64,000 bases of DNA. It comes from Anisodus tanguticus. Lineage: Eukaryota; Streptophyta; Magnoliopsida; Solanales; Solanaceae. Below the pieces are notes generated by a model that was not told where the DNA came from, did no database searches, and saw nothing but the letters and a program-made list of their open reading frames with translations. A program made the position numbers and the translations under genes. Where the stretch lies: NCBI GenBank assembly GCA_034509755.1, contig CM067549.1:33996001-34060000 (forward strand), written 5' to 3'. Every line of letters starts with the position of its first letter. Position 1 is the stretch's first letter. Positions 36,019-47,480 of this stretch are shown here, piece by piece.

Positions 36019-36170
36019 CTCATCTCCGCAACTTTCATCTTTTGTATGTGTGAAGTCTTGACTGGCCAACACTCCGCCCCATACAAAATAGTCGGTCTAA
36101 CCACGACCTTATATAACTTGCCTTTAAGTTTTGGTGGCACCTTTTTGTCGCACAAGACTCCATTTTTTGG
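36019..36170 (-). pseudogene. RTE-type LINE, 5'-truncated part
   Basis: The minus strand reads GVLCDKKVPPKLKGKLYKVV (36165-36105), RPTILYGAECWPVK and HIQKMKVAEM up to the CTCAT at which element E is inserted. It continues at 28011. The element is truncated at its 5' end near 36170, typical of incomplete reverse transcription. Confidence 0.85.
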
Positions 36171-36177
36171 ATTAATA

Positions 36178-36430
36178 AAAACATAAAAATATTAAATAAG
36201 TTGTAATTAAGAAAAATATAAAAAAACTATTTATAAAAAATCTAAATTAATTACAAAATATTTTTAAAAAAAATCTATTTTTTTTCAAGTAAATTAAAGG
36301 TATATCTAATTTTTTTTCTATTTTTCATTTTTTCTATATCAATAAAAATATAACTGATATAGTATTTGTTTTGTTTTTATATCAATTATAAAAACGCATG
36401 TATTCTAGCATAAAGTATATTAAATCAGTA
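36178..36430. other. AT-rich spacer
   Basis: Homopolymer-rich A/T sequence with no frames or known repeats. It grades into the hairpin array. Confidence 0.5.
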
Positions 36431-37600
36431 GCAGTTTAAGTATATTGTTGCAATATACCATGATACCAACATGGTATATATTATATACCGACAGTGTATC
36501 ATTGAAAATTGATTCATTCCTTTAAAAAGTAGTATTCAGTCCTCTATGATACACATATAGTATATCATATGCTGATAGGGTATCATAGAAGAGGTTCATT
36601 CTTTTAAGAAAAACATTTCGTCCTCTATGAAACCAATTTGGTATGTATCATATTTACTGATAGGGTATCATAGATGACAGATTCATTCCAACACTACCTA
36701 GTCCTCTATGGTGCCCACATAGTATATATAACATAATGACATGGTATCATAGAGGAATGATTCGTTTTATGAAGAAAAACACTATTCATTCCTCTATGAT
36801 ACCCCTATGGTATATCATATACTGACATGGTATCATAGAGAACTAGTTCATTCCTTTAAGAGGTAGTACTCAGTCCTCTATGATACTCATATGGTATAGC
36901 ATATTCTGAAAGGATATCTTAGAGGACTGATAGTTCATTCCTCCAAGAAAATATACAATCATTTATGATACCAACATGATATATATCATAAACTAGTATG
37001 GTATTATAGATGAAAAAGCCATTCCCACACTATCAATCATCTATGATTCCCAAAAGGTATATATCAGATCCTGACATGGTATTATAGAAGAATGATTCAT
37101 TTTTTCAAGAAACAAATACTCTTCATTCCTCTATGATATCCCCATGGTACATCATATATTGATAGAGTATAATAGAGGACTAGTTCATCCCTTTAAAAAG
37201 TAGCACTCAGTCCTCTATGATACCTACATAGTATATCATGTACTGATAGGGTGTCACAGAGATGAATCTATTCGTTCAAGAAAAACTCAACTCGATCCCT
37301 CTGTGATACTCACACGGTATATATCATATACTGACAAGGTATTATAGAGACTAATTCATTCCTAAAAATTGAGAAAGTACTTCTCGGCTCTCTATGATAA
37401 CCACATGGTGTATATCATATATGGGTATCATAAAGGACTGATTCATTCTTTTAAAAACAAAAAAACTCTGGGTATCATAAAGGACCGATTCATTTTTTAA
37501 AAAAAAAAACTCTTAGTCTTTTATAATACTCACATGGTATATACATCATATACTGACATAGTATCACAAATGACAAATTCATTCCTTCAAAAGAAAAAAA
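36430..37600. repeat. Tandem array of hairpin-forming units of about 85 bp
   Basis: About 12 imperfect units. Starts of the left arm (CCTCTATGATAC and variants) lie near 36541, 36622, 36703, 36791, 36875, 36961, 37038, 37129, 37212, 37298, 37389 and 37517; spacing is mostly 77-91 bp. Each unit has the arms CCTCTATGATACC and GGTATCATAGAGG around an AT-rich centre (CATATGGTATATCATATACTGACA), then a spacer TTCATTCCTTTAAGAA. It is therefore a minisatellite whose every unit can fold. I see no transposase or coding sequence. Confidence 0.85.
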
Positions 37601-37619
37601 TTATAAGAACATACAACAA

Positions 37620-37877
37620 ATATTAATTGTTGCCTCAGCAGAGACTAGTCCACCACCACCACCACCACAGAGTGATCCCATGATGGTAAATGGAGAGGTA
37701 CTCATCCCCGCTCCATAGTCACAGGGCACTGATGCCCTAGTAGAGGCCACTCTTGTGAGCTAGACTTAGGAGGGCGCTTAGTGCGCCTCAAGGAGACCGT
37801 CAAACTTTTTGTCCTTGTACTTTATATTCTTTTATGCACTGAGGACAACACATGTTTTTAAAGTTGGGGGGTGGGAT
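37620..37877 (+). mobile_element. 3' internal end of a Tat/Ogre-type gypsy element
   Basis: A CCACCA-repeat (Pro-rich) segment at 37649-37670 is followed by GCACTGAGGACAACACATG and the polypurine tract AAGTTGGGGGGTGGGA (37861-37876). This PPT style is typical of Tat/Ogre or Athila elements. Coding is not recoverable. Confidence 0.5.
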
Positions 37878-39254
37878 ACCTTGTATGTTTTTGGAAATGA
37901 TAGAAATGACTTGAGAAGTAGTTTGTATATATATGTTTATTTTTTATTTTTTTAAGGCAATTGTGCATTTATGTGTTTTGGTCGTGTTTAATTCTCCTTG
38001 GTTTTTCATTGCCTGGTTCCTTTTCAAGGGTGTATGTTCAGCAACCAGAACCTAGTGATAGAATAATTTGACTTGGTTGATGATTGTATGTAGTTTCTAG
38101 CATGTGTAGCTCTTTTTCGTTTTGGTGACAACCCCTCAACAAATTGGATTTTGAAAATAAGAGTAGCATCACACTTTAAATGATTGTTCTATGAAAGAAT
38201 GCCTCATTTTGTGACTCTATGTCTACTTGCATTTGAATCTCATGAGATAATAGACTTGTGTTCGATAGAGAGTATAAAATGTAGTGGTTCTTGTAGTTCA
38301 TGTGCATAGAGTGGTGAGAATTCGATTTTTATCTTGTGTTTGCTTGTATTATCTATAACTTTCCTCGTTGGTTTGTCACTGCGAAACTAGAATTGCTTGG
38401 TTGAGAAAATGATCCTAGGCCTTCATATGAGAGTGAACCTTCTTAATTAAATACTTCTTTGACCTACCCGTGAGTTGAGAGAAATAGTTGTCCCCTTTTG
38501 AGCTTTTTAACTTTTTCTTTGGCTACCACATTACAAATCGAAACCCTCTTTGAAATAAAATCCCTCCTTGAATGCATGAAAAATTATAATGATAATTGAG
38601 GCCAAAAGCCTAAGTTCGGGGTGGGATATGAAAGAAAAGAAGAGGAGAAGATTGTGATGTGAGTGCTTCTAAAAAAAGAAGTGAGAAAAAGAAGAAAATG
38701 AAATGAAAAAACAATAGAAAAGAAAAGAGAAAATGAATCACAAAAAGAATGAAATAAATTGGGGGATACTTGAATAAAAAAGGGTGGAAAAAGGAAGTTG
38801 GAAAACAAAAGAAGAAGTTGAGCAAATGAATAAAAGATATGTAGTGCAAAAGGAGGGAAAAATCATTTGTACCTAAATGAATATCCTACCCATCCCTAGG
38901 CCTACATTACAAGCTTTAGAAAGTCCTTAGAGGTCCGAAATTGAGCACTCTTTGAGTAGTAGTTACGTAAAATAAAGGCAAGCCTATGGCATGATACTTG
39001 TGACAATTGACTTTTCTAGTGAGTGTGAGTGATCTTATTTGTCCCCTGTTTTGAAAAGAAACTTCTTGTGTGAGTATGAGCCTTTCCTTGTTGTGAGGGC
39101 ACATTAAATTGCATGAACCTTTTAAAGTGAAAACTCCTCTAGTTGAATGTCTTGGCACATCTAGTCGCTAGTAGTGTTTAGACACCTATTGAGGCTTGAT
39201 TTTCATAGGCTCATTAATTGTAGAAATGCACTCTTGAAACATTGGTTTGAAAAT
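37878..39254 (+). mobile_element. Probable LTR of a Tat/Ogre-type element, left part
   Basis: Follows the polypurine tract. It contains a purine-rich stretch (38625-38830) after GCCTAAGTTCGGGGTGGG, and CCTAGGCCTACATTACAAGC (about 38896), patterns I associate with Tat-type LTRs. It ends where LINE sequence begins. The minus frames rich in F and L at 38584-38849 mirror the purine tract and are not genes. Confidence 0.4.
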
Positions 39255-40150
39255 ACGAGGGGATGTCAGTTATGTGATGGGGTTGCATCAGGGATCAACC
39301 CTTAGACTGTTTCTATTTGCCTTAATGATGAAAGAGTTGACACGACATATTCAAGAGGAAGTGTCGTAGTGTATGTTATTTGAAGACGGCATAGTTTTTA
39401 TTGATGAAATGCGTAGTGGGGTTAATAATAGGCTGAAAGTTTGGAGAACGACCTTAGAGTCTAAAGGGTTTAGGTTAAGCACGACTAAGACGGAGTATAT
39501 GGAGTGCAAGTTCAGTGACTTGACACAAGAGATAGATGTAGAAGTGAAGATTGAGGCACAAGCTATACCAAAAAAAGGAAGCTTCAAGTATCTTGGGTCA
39601 ATAATACAAGGAGATTGACGATGATGTTGCACACCGTATTGGAGCAGGGTGGATGAAATGGAGACTTTCCTCTGGGTGCTTTGTGATAAGAAAGTGTCTC
39701 CTAGGTTGAAATGTAAGTTCTACAAACTGGTGGTTAGACCAACATTGTTGTACGGGGTAGAATGCTGGCTAGCCAAGAATTATCACATTCAAAAGATGAA
39801 GGTTCAGAGATAAATATGCTTAGATGGATATGTGGTCATACTAGAAGTGATATGATTAGAAACAAAGTTATATGGGACAAGATCGGGGTGGCCCCTGTGG
39901 CAGACAAGATGAGAGAAGCAAGATTGAGATGGTTTGGGCATGTAAATAGGATGAGTGAGGATGTGCTAGTTAGGAGGTATAAGAGATTGACAAAAGCAGA
40001 AGTTATGAGAGGCAGAGGTAGGCCGAAGGAGAATTGGGGGAGGTGATTAGTTAGGACATGGCACAACTTCAACTGACTGAGGACATACTTTAGATAGGAA
40101 GATTTGGAGGTCGAGGATTAGGATATAAAGTTAGTAAGTAGTTTAATTTG
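39255..40150 (+). pseudogene. RTE-type LINE reverse transcriptase fragment
   Basis: Plus-strand RT to C-terminus of an RTE LINE in broken frames: VMGLHQGSTLRLFLF-like (39275-39325), then MLFEDGIVFIDEMRSGVNN (39373), KTEYMECKFSDLTQEIDVEV, GSFKYLGSIIQGD (to 39618), RLKCKFYKLVVRPTLLYG-like (39700-39760), MLRWICGHTRSDMIRN (39813) and GRGRPKENWGR (to 40046). The catalytic FADD box reads FEDG, so the polymerase is dead. It is a different copy from the LINE at 27322-36170. Confidence 0.88.
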
Positions 40151-41708
40151 TCACACTTTTTGTGAAAGAGGTAGGGGCTAGGCTCTTCATCTCCCCTTCT
40201 CCCTTTCTTTGTAGTATTATTTAGCTTTTGCGTAGATCCATACTCTTAGTATTACAACTTCACCTTAGTAGTATATTTACATGAAATTTTTATTTGTTTT
40301 AGACAAGTTGTTATGTTTAGATACCCTCTAACCGTATATTTCTTTTTCCCCTTGTCTCATTGCATAGACCCCCTCCGCATGGGCCCAATTGGGCCTAGAC
40401 TAATCGTCAGTTGTCCTGTTGGGTCTCCCAGGCCAAACACTATTTATTCATCGAGTTTGTGTCCAAAAAAAATGCATTGAAGGCCCAACCATGTGTGAAA
40501 ATAATTAACTGATAGGTTTGGTAGGCCCACCAGTCTTTTATGTCTTTATTTTTGTCCGTGTGTTCTACATATATTATTGTAACAAGAATACTTGTAAATT
40601 ATTGAAACACACATGATTGGAACTTAGTTGAATTAGGAAAACGTCGCGTATGTCATTTAGAATGAATAGAAACCCAAACACGTTTTCAAATCGGACTAAA
40701 AGATAAGTGATGCACTCTCCATTTTTTGACATAATTGAGAAAAATGGTTTCTATTCCTTTAAAACAGAAACGGAAAAAATAGTAAGAGTGTTTTAACATG
40801 TTTTAAATATCCGACTTTGATTTAGGAATCTTGAGAGGAAAAAATGGACTGTTTTAGCAAATAGAGATAAAAACTTTCTTATATTTGAGAACTCTTAAAT
40901 GGGATAAAAGGATTTTTTTTGAAAGAGGAAATTTTCTGGACAAGTCTTTAAAATTTTCGAATTTAAAAAAAAATATGATTTCTAAATTTTGTTTTGGGCC
41001 TAAGCCCACCTAATTGAGATAAAACAAGAAAAAACCTTGCTTGGATCTATGTTTGAGAAAGGGTTTAAAGGGATATTGGCCTTCAAATGAAACTTTAAAA
41101 TGACACTTTAAAATGACACCTGTATGATCTTGTGGCATATTTCTTGCAAGGCCTTCGAACTTATAACCACTATCCCAAACATCATTTTACGACAACCTGC
41201 CCGACATCATCACGAGTAAGCTCGCTTTTTTTTTATGTTTTTCAATCGCCTTTGTTTATTGTGAATCCGTTCGACATACATTTTGAATGTTTTAAAACTT
41301 ATAAGGACAACAAATAGTGCATGACATTTGGACCAAATTCAGTTGGACTCTACTAAAAGGGAAATCTTGGGCGTGTCTTGTTCCGAGAATGAAATGACTA
41401 TTCTGACCTTACATGAATTTTCCAAGAAAAGCTCAATTCTTTTTCAACTAAAAGGACTTTTTCAAAAAGAATTTAAACGATATGCCATGACTTTTTTATA
41501 TACAAGAATTTGAACACTTTCTTATGCAAATAAACAAAAAAATCATATTTTAAAACTCGAAGGTCAATTGTATTCTACGGATTCTTAATATCAGGGTGTC
41601 TAACATCTTCCCCGAGGAATCACAAAAACCCTTACCTCGAACTATGGTTTTAAAAAGATTTTTTCTTTTTCTTGAATAAACCCTTTATCTTTGTTTTCCT
41701 AATTTTTA
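40151..41708 (+). mobile_element. Probable Tat/Ogre-type LTR, right part
   Basis: No coding. Near its end are GGGTGTCTAACATCTTCCCC and ACCCTTACCTCGAACTATGG (41591-41650), the U5-like sequence I associate with Ogre/Tat LTRs. A primer-site-like GGTGGCGACTC follows. It may be the LTR of element O, possibly continuous with 37878-39254 before the LINE insertion. The left boundary is uncertain. Confidence 0.5.
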
Positions 41709-41710
41709 GG

Positions 41711-41722
41711 TGGCGACTCTTA
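41711..41722 (+). other. Primer-binding-site-like sequence of element O
   Basis: TGGCGACTCTTA sits 100-150 bp after the U5-like block. Tat/Ogre elements commonly use a TGGCGACTC-type (tRNA-Arg) primer site; assigned by analogy. Confidence 0.45.
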
Positions 41723-42379
41723 AAAAAATCCAAAAGAGTCCATAGCTATGAAGTAGCTTTTATGCCTCATGTACAAGTGAACCTTAACAGATGGAGACTA
41801 CGCTGTCGATTTCAAATAGGTTCTAACCATAAGGGTTTCAATATAATATGATTATTGTGGTTATTTGATTATGTGTTTAAATTCTTCTAAATATAACTGT
41901 CATGGCATGTGTATCATAAAATTTGCCAAATTGGAAAAAAACTGGATGGTTTCAAAGTCGACTACGCGAGTTTGCGGTCGATCCTTCACTAAAAATCAAA
42001 ATTATTTTCTTCCGAACACATTAAAGACAGAGTTGGTTCGCGGTTGTCCAATAGTCGACAGTGGTTCACCACAATGAGTCCGCTCGAATCCCCAATCATT
42101 TGAAAGACCACTCTAGTTTACCTAGAATAGAGCGAAGCCAAATCCCAATAGACTAGTGCATGCTTACCTAGACGGGTTTGGATATTTTAGACGTATCTGA
42201 ACCCATTTGGAGACCGCCTTGTGTCAAGATGGTCTATTATCCGAAGACACTGCATTCAACTACTTGCCAATTGAAAACATGATTGTCCCTTGTGTGTTAA
42301 ACCATTATCCTTTTGGGGGGAAGAAAAATTAACCACGCTCTATTTTGTTGATGCATCACAACCTTATGTTCGACATGTT

Positions 42380-43660
42380 CCTTGAAGCACCCGAGATGCT
42401 GAAAATCAGGTGGTCTTGTTAGATGTTGCACAACAAATGAAGGTCATAGACTATTTGGGATACTTACCCTCATTGATGATGATGCAAGGTTATAGGGAAC
42501 TGATCAAGGTCCTTACCAAATATTGGGATTGTGATAGAATGGAACTTAGGCTCGGCGAGTTAGAAATGACCCCAACTGTGGAGGAGATCCCGAATTGCAT
42601 AGACAGTAATGAAACTTATGTAAGGAGGAGAAAGAAAACCCGACCACAACCTTTTGGTCATATATAAGCCTATTCCTGATGAGAATATGAAATTGCTACC
42701 CCCAGGAAGTGCCAATTGGATCTTCGGTCTAACCGTATCCTTGAAGAATCTCTACAACCGCTTTAGAACCAAAAGGGGATTCATAAAGTACTCTATCAAG
42801 TTTCGAACTTTTGCTGAATGGGAAGCCACCCGACCCTAGACTTTGCAATATGCCTATTAGGACTTATGGTCTTTCCCAAAGACAGACACCTTGTCATAGG
42901 TACCCGTGTCATTTATGTCACACATGCTATCTTTCATGGCATAGCCATAAATAGAGAAACCAAATACTTTGACTTGGTTCCCGTCATCCTAGCTGATATG
43001 TACCGAGCCTCAGGCCAATGCTGAAACCTTCATAGGTACTTTCAAGGATGCAACCTACTATTATAATAGTGGATTACCAAACAGTTGAACAATTCTATGG
43101 GTCCCCTATACGTAAGCAACCAAAATAGGAAAGATAACCTCAAAACCTATTGTCCGAATTGTGGAAACCAAACCAAAGAGGATTGGGCCTTTATCATTTA
43201 AAGACTTAGGGAGGTCAACATACAATGGTTGTTCCCCGACTTCATATCCGAGCGAGTCGTGGTTAGAGGTAGAAAATTCATGTTCTTGTCACTCATGGGG
43301 ATATGAGGAATCTGTCCTATACACCTGCTAGGATTTTGAGACAGTTTGGTAGCTCGCAAGTGATACCTCAATTAGGAAATATTGAGAGTGTCTGATCAAT
43401 TATGAGGAGGATTAATAAGCTGAAAAAAATTGGCTTAGTCAAGGCCAAGATCAAAGAGGCCGACCAGATCTTGAACCTAGTGGGAAGCCCACCAAAGGAG
43501 TTGCATAAAATGAGTACTATAATGAAAACCTCTCAAACGAGGTCAAGAAAATGGTGAGAGACTACGTACCTCTTTTTAGAGAGATGAAAACACCCAAGCA
43601 AGAGACTGAGGAGCCCAAACCCTACGAGGGAGAACCGAGTAGGCCCTCTAAGAAGGAATG
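42380..43660 (+). pseudogene. Element O ORF1, DUF7745-like, degenerate
   Basis: Three overlapping frames give one colinear protein: IDYLGYLPSLMMMQGYREL, LTKYWDCDRMELRLGELEMT and PTVEEIPNC (42410-42664); then LYNRFRTKRGFIKY and FRTFAEWEATR (to 42836); then FAICLLGLMVFPKDRH and LVPVILADMYRAS (to 43024). These match, from memory, the plant transposon-associated family DUF7745 (fxFGxxEMTPTxEE; AxxLLGLxVFP; ILADxxRAL). Frameshifts lie near 42660 and 42830 and stops follow. A Lys/Glu-rich coiled-coil-like stretch (43540-43655, EVKKMVRDYVPLFREMKTP) trails it. Ogre-type elements carry an extra ORF upstream of gag; its function is unknown. Confidence 0.72.
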
Positions 43661-43701
43661 ACTAATAACTCTGTTGCTACTACTAAGAATTATGAAACTC
43701 A

Positions 43702-43998
43702 TCAGGGGTCAGCTCGTGCACCATCACCAACCTGGTAGGTGATTGCCCTCAAAGCCTGCGCTTTTCCTTTTTGAGTTACGCAAAAGCCCGTGCGATGTGC
43801 AAAAATAAGACAATCTGAAACCTGTGGGGACCATACTCTATATTGGTCCATGACCCATTCATCCCCAGTGAAGAAATCACTCTGAACATGCGGATCTAGA
43901 GCTATGACTTCACTATCATTAAAGCCTCGTATGCGAGCATCTTCCAAAAATTGGCCAGTACATGAAAATCTACCCTGTTGAGGCTGCTTGGAAGCCAT
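43702..43998 (-). CDS. Hypothetical 98-aa protein, unrecognised
   Basis: Uninterrupted minus-strand frame from ATG (MASKQPQQGRFSCTGQFL) to a stop, including GFNDSEVIALDPHVQSDF, DEWVMDQYRVWSPQVSDC and HRTGFCVTQKGKAQAL. Composition is balanced and codon use looks ordinary, whereas the sense strand of the surrounding element is full of stops. I do not recognise a domain, signal peptide or membrane segment. It lies between the ORF1 of element O and the insertion site of element C. It may be a captured gene fragment, an antisense ORF or chance; no promoter or splice signals were identified. Confidence 0.35.
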   Translation of the reverse strand: MASKQPQQGRFSCTGQFLEDARIRGFNDSEVIALDPHVQSDFFTGDEWVMDQYRVWSPQVSDCLIFAHRTGFCVTQKGKAQALRAITYQVGDGARADP

Positions 43999-44790
43999 TA
44001 CCTAACATGCTAAAAAGAAAAGGAATTTGTTTGTTTTATTCTATAGCACCTTGCCATGACATCGAGGAATATGAAGCATTCAAGCTTGAGTTGGAGTATT
44101 TGGTCAAAACTGGGGAAATTTGAGTGGTGCTAAGAAGTAGGGCCATGGATTTGACCCTTGTTCCAATCAAATGTTATCACTTCCTACTTTATTGTAAAAG
44201 AAACTACGTCCAACCAGATGTACCAAGGGGGTACATAGGAAGCCCATATCAGGCATGGCCTAGGAACTTTTGGGTAGAAAAAAATTAAAGAATATTTTAT
44301 GTAAAGTGAACTACGGAGGGGCCTGACTTGACGAGGAGGAATATGTAGAAAGTCTACGTACTACTCGATCCCTAGATTATATAAAACATGTATTTCTCTA
44401 TTCAAGAATGATAGAACCATAAGGGGTTGATCCCGACGACATTATGAAACCAAGTCAACCATAAACTCCCGAACCAAAAACCATAAAAAACTTAAGATGA
44501 CGAAATACCAAAAACCCCAGAATGGAGGATAAATCAAGTTTTAGGATCAAATGCCTAAATTTATATGCTTATATGCCTTATGTGTTACTTGAAAATTGTT
44601 CATGATATCTTGCACGGATTATTTGTCACTAACGTACTGACGTCATGTGCCTTTGAGTTTTTCTTATATGAAAGATTGGGTCAATTCATGTGTGTCACGC
44701 TGACATAATTTACCAAAGAGAATACTGTGACATCATCCATTTCCAATCAAGACAGACAAAATGACTAGTACTTCAGACAATGAGCGTAAC
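43999..44790 (+). other. Unassigned flank of element C
   Basis: Short plus frames such as AFKLELEYLVKTGEI and PRGYIGSPYQAWPRNFW hint at decayed coding sequence of the enclosing element, but none can be named. The last bases before element C are GAGCGTAAC. Confidence 0.35.
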
Positions 44791-46913
44791 TGTTACACCC
44801 CATAATTTTATACGCAATCGAGAGTATAGTTAGTCGATTTGAGTTCTGGCAACCCGAGGCCCTTCCCCAGGGACACTTATAACTTATATGGATGTTAATA
44901 AGGGTTATGGAAGGTTAGAAGTCAATTGGATTAAAGGAATAATATTTCAACAAAGTTTGATGAAGATTGGACAACATGCAAAGCGTTTCGTATCCTGGAG
45001 GCCGATCTGTCTTCTGGATCAGGACATAGATTTAGACCTCCATTTCACCACTACACTACCACCATTTGTGGTGGGAAATGTAGCTGCAGATGGGAATTTA
45101 CGCTGTAGATGGTGATCTGCATCGCAAATCCTGCCGCTGAAATGAGGCGGTGGGAGGTGTAATTTAAGGCTAAGGTCGATGGTTTATTTGTATTATTTCA
45201 TTTTTTACCCAAATACCCTCTAAACTCTCCCAAACACTCTCCTAGGGTTTATACATCATAAAAGAACAATTCCATACTAGTTTGAGGTGATATCTCCCTT
45301 GGATGGTCTACAACACCTTTAAAATCTCTATAGTAGTTAGGTGGAGTAGAAGATTCTCTCGAAGCTTGGAAGAGAGCTTGTTGTGCAAATTATCTTGGCT
45401 GATTTGAGGTAAGATTTTGATACTTCTTAATGGTCTCTATCTTCTTTTATCTTAGTTGGTGGAGTTGGTAAATATAACTTGTGAGATTAAGTTAAACTCC
45501 ATGAAAGAGGTGTTGTATTTCTTGAATTGTTCTTGATTGGATTTTGAGATGTTCATGGCTAGAAGTTGTAAGGTGTGATAGTAGAAGTTGTGGAGTGTGT
45601 GGTTGTGATATTATTGGTGTTGTTGTTAATAAAGTGGAATTGATAGTATGTTGGTAGCCATGAAAATAATAGCATGAGAGATATGTCTCCTAGGTGATCG
45701 ACGAAACTTCATAATGAATTGATTCTTAGTTTATTGGTTCTATCTTGACCAGAACCATCTATATTCTATAAATAATCATTCATAGCGCATCCAGGGGTTC
45801 GTGGAACTTTGTTAGCTAAGCAACACGAGTATGTAAGGCTAAACTTCCTTTCAAAGCGTCAATCCTAGAACGCGTAGTGATCTTAAACAAATTTGCCTAA
45901 GGAAGTATTCTAAATCAATGTATAGAAGTCCCTTATCGGGGAAAACCTTTCACATCGAGAGCATATCTTGTTTATCTTGGCCTTGTTGGTGGTATATTTG
46001 AGGTCATATACTTCCTTCATGAAGCTTATAACAATCATAGTTTTACACATCGATTGATTGTCATTCTTAAGCAATGAAAAGAGTCGCATAAGATATTGAA
46101 GGTCAAATGCCATTGTTACTATAATTTATGATACACACCAATGAACTAATATCGGTGGGCAGTTATACATGCACATACACACCCCATGCTATAACCAGAG
46201 GGCAGTTATACATATACAAACACCTTGCATTATAACTGGCGGGCAAATTATATAGTATAATGTACATATAAGAGTCTCATAGTAGTTTAGAGTGTCACAT
46301 TTCACCCTGAGTGGTATACAGGTTATCAGGTTACCTCTTATATCCTACTTTATTGTTTACACCTTCATATTGTTATTCATTATTTACATACTGGTACATT
46401 TATTTCATACTGACGTCCCTTATATCGTGGGCAATGCATTTCATCATGTAGGTTCAGATAGGGGCCCAGATAGACCATCTTAGTAGGAGCGTTTGAGTCT
46501 CAACCGTCAGTTGGTAAGCTTCACCTCTTCCAAATCTTCCTGGTTAGGTGATGAGGTTATATCATATGTATATATATTAGATAATGGGTAGGTCGGGACC
46601 TGTCCCGACCATATGACACTTTAGTTACTCGTAGAGGCTCGTAGACCTGTATAGTATGTCTAGTAGTGATGTATGGACTTGTTTATACATTTGGTTTGAT
46701 CTTCCCTCATCTACTTTCAAAAGTTTGGATGGTATTCTTGTCTTACGAGCTGTGGCCTTTTCAGCCCCTTTATTGTGTTATTATTCAGGTTATATTCTAG
46801 TACGGCCTTGTCAGCCGGAAGTTCTATATGTTCATAAGTCTAGTCTTCAGAGTGGTACGCTCAGGACAACAAGGTACTGAGTGTCGGCCACACTCCCTAT
46901 TTGGGGTGTGACA
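44791..46913 (+). repeat. 5' LTR of element C
   Basis: From TGTTACACCCCATAATTTTA to TTTGGGGTGTGACA, 2,123 bp. It matches 54929-56998 throughout (for example ATTTAAGGCTAAGGTCGATGG, ATTATCTTGGCTG and AAGTTTTGGCTCTT-like blocks). A promoter-proximal block 45050-45150 reiterates GTAGATGG/GCAGATGG-like words just before ATTTAAGGC. Confidence 0.9.
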
Positions 46914-46915
46914 AA

Positions 46916-46930
46916 TTTGGTATTAGAGTA
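46916..46930 (+). other. Primer-binding site of element C
   Basis: TTTGGTATTAGAGTAGG begins two bases after the LTR end and matches the initiator-Met site with the same C to T change as element D. Confidence 0.82.
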
Positions 46931-47125
46931 GGTCAGTCCTAGGGAGTCTACGAGCCGTGTCTAGTAGAGTCTTGTTTATGGGTGTTTTGTGCACCACACT
47001 TATAAGCGAGAGGCTGCTAGGCATTTAGGGATGGTTAGCATTCTTTCATTCCATAGATCATGCTATATAGAAGATTTATATGATTTTGATTCTAATTCAT
47101 GTAATATCCCTTTTCTTTTTCAGAT

Positions 47126-47480
47126 ATGTCGGTTACTAGAAAGACGACCGCCAGCAATCAAGTCATTGTAGATAATACCGAAGGTACTAGTAATGCCCCC
47201 ACCTAGCCAGGGTAATAGATATGAAAAGCACATTGTGAGTCACATTATCATGCATCACCTATTTCACACCTGTATGAGGAGGTTAGAGGAGATACAATAC
47301 CCTAGTTCCTCATGATACAACACCTCCAGCTCTACAGAATCTGGTTCCCCAGTTCCTCCACTTGAATCCTCTGAGCAGGGTGTAGCGAGTGCCATACGAT
47401 TATTGGCACATATAGTAGCTTCTCAACAGTGGAAGATAAGGGGTTCTACAAGTGTCGGGTTTTGGGAATTCTCCACCAAG
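47126..47480 (+). pseudogene. Element C gag, N-terminal part
   Basis: The ATG at 47126 opens MSVTRKTTASNQVIVDNTEG and stops after NAPT. Further gag-like sequence (IRGSTSVGFWEFSTKFK) runs to about 47480, where the nested LTR remnant begins. It resumes at about 50258. Confidence 0.65.

Noticed and set aside
36430..37600. CRISPR-like array
   Set aside because: Repeats are imperfect, the repeat is longer than the spacer, units are palindromic and AT-rich, there are no cas genes and the context is a plant genome.
38584..38849. Hydrophobic minus-strand ORFs as a membrane protein
   Set aside because: They are the complement of a purine-rich tract in a Tat-type LTR; Phe/Leu content is a composition artefact.
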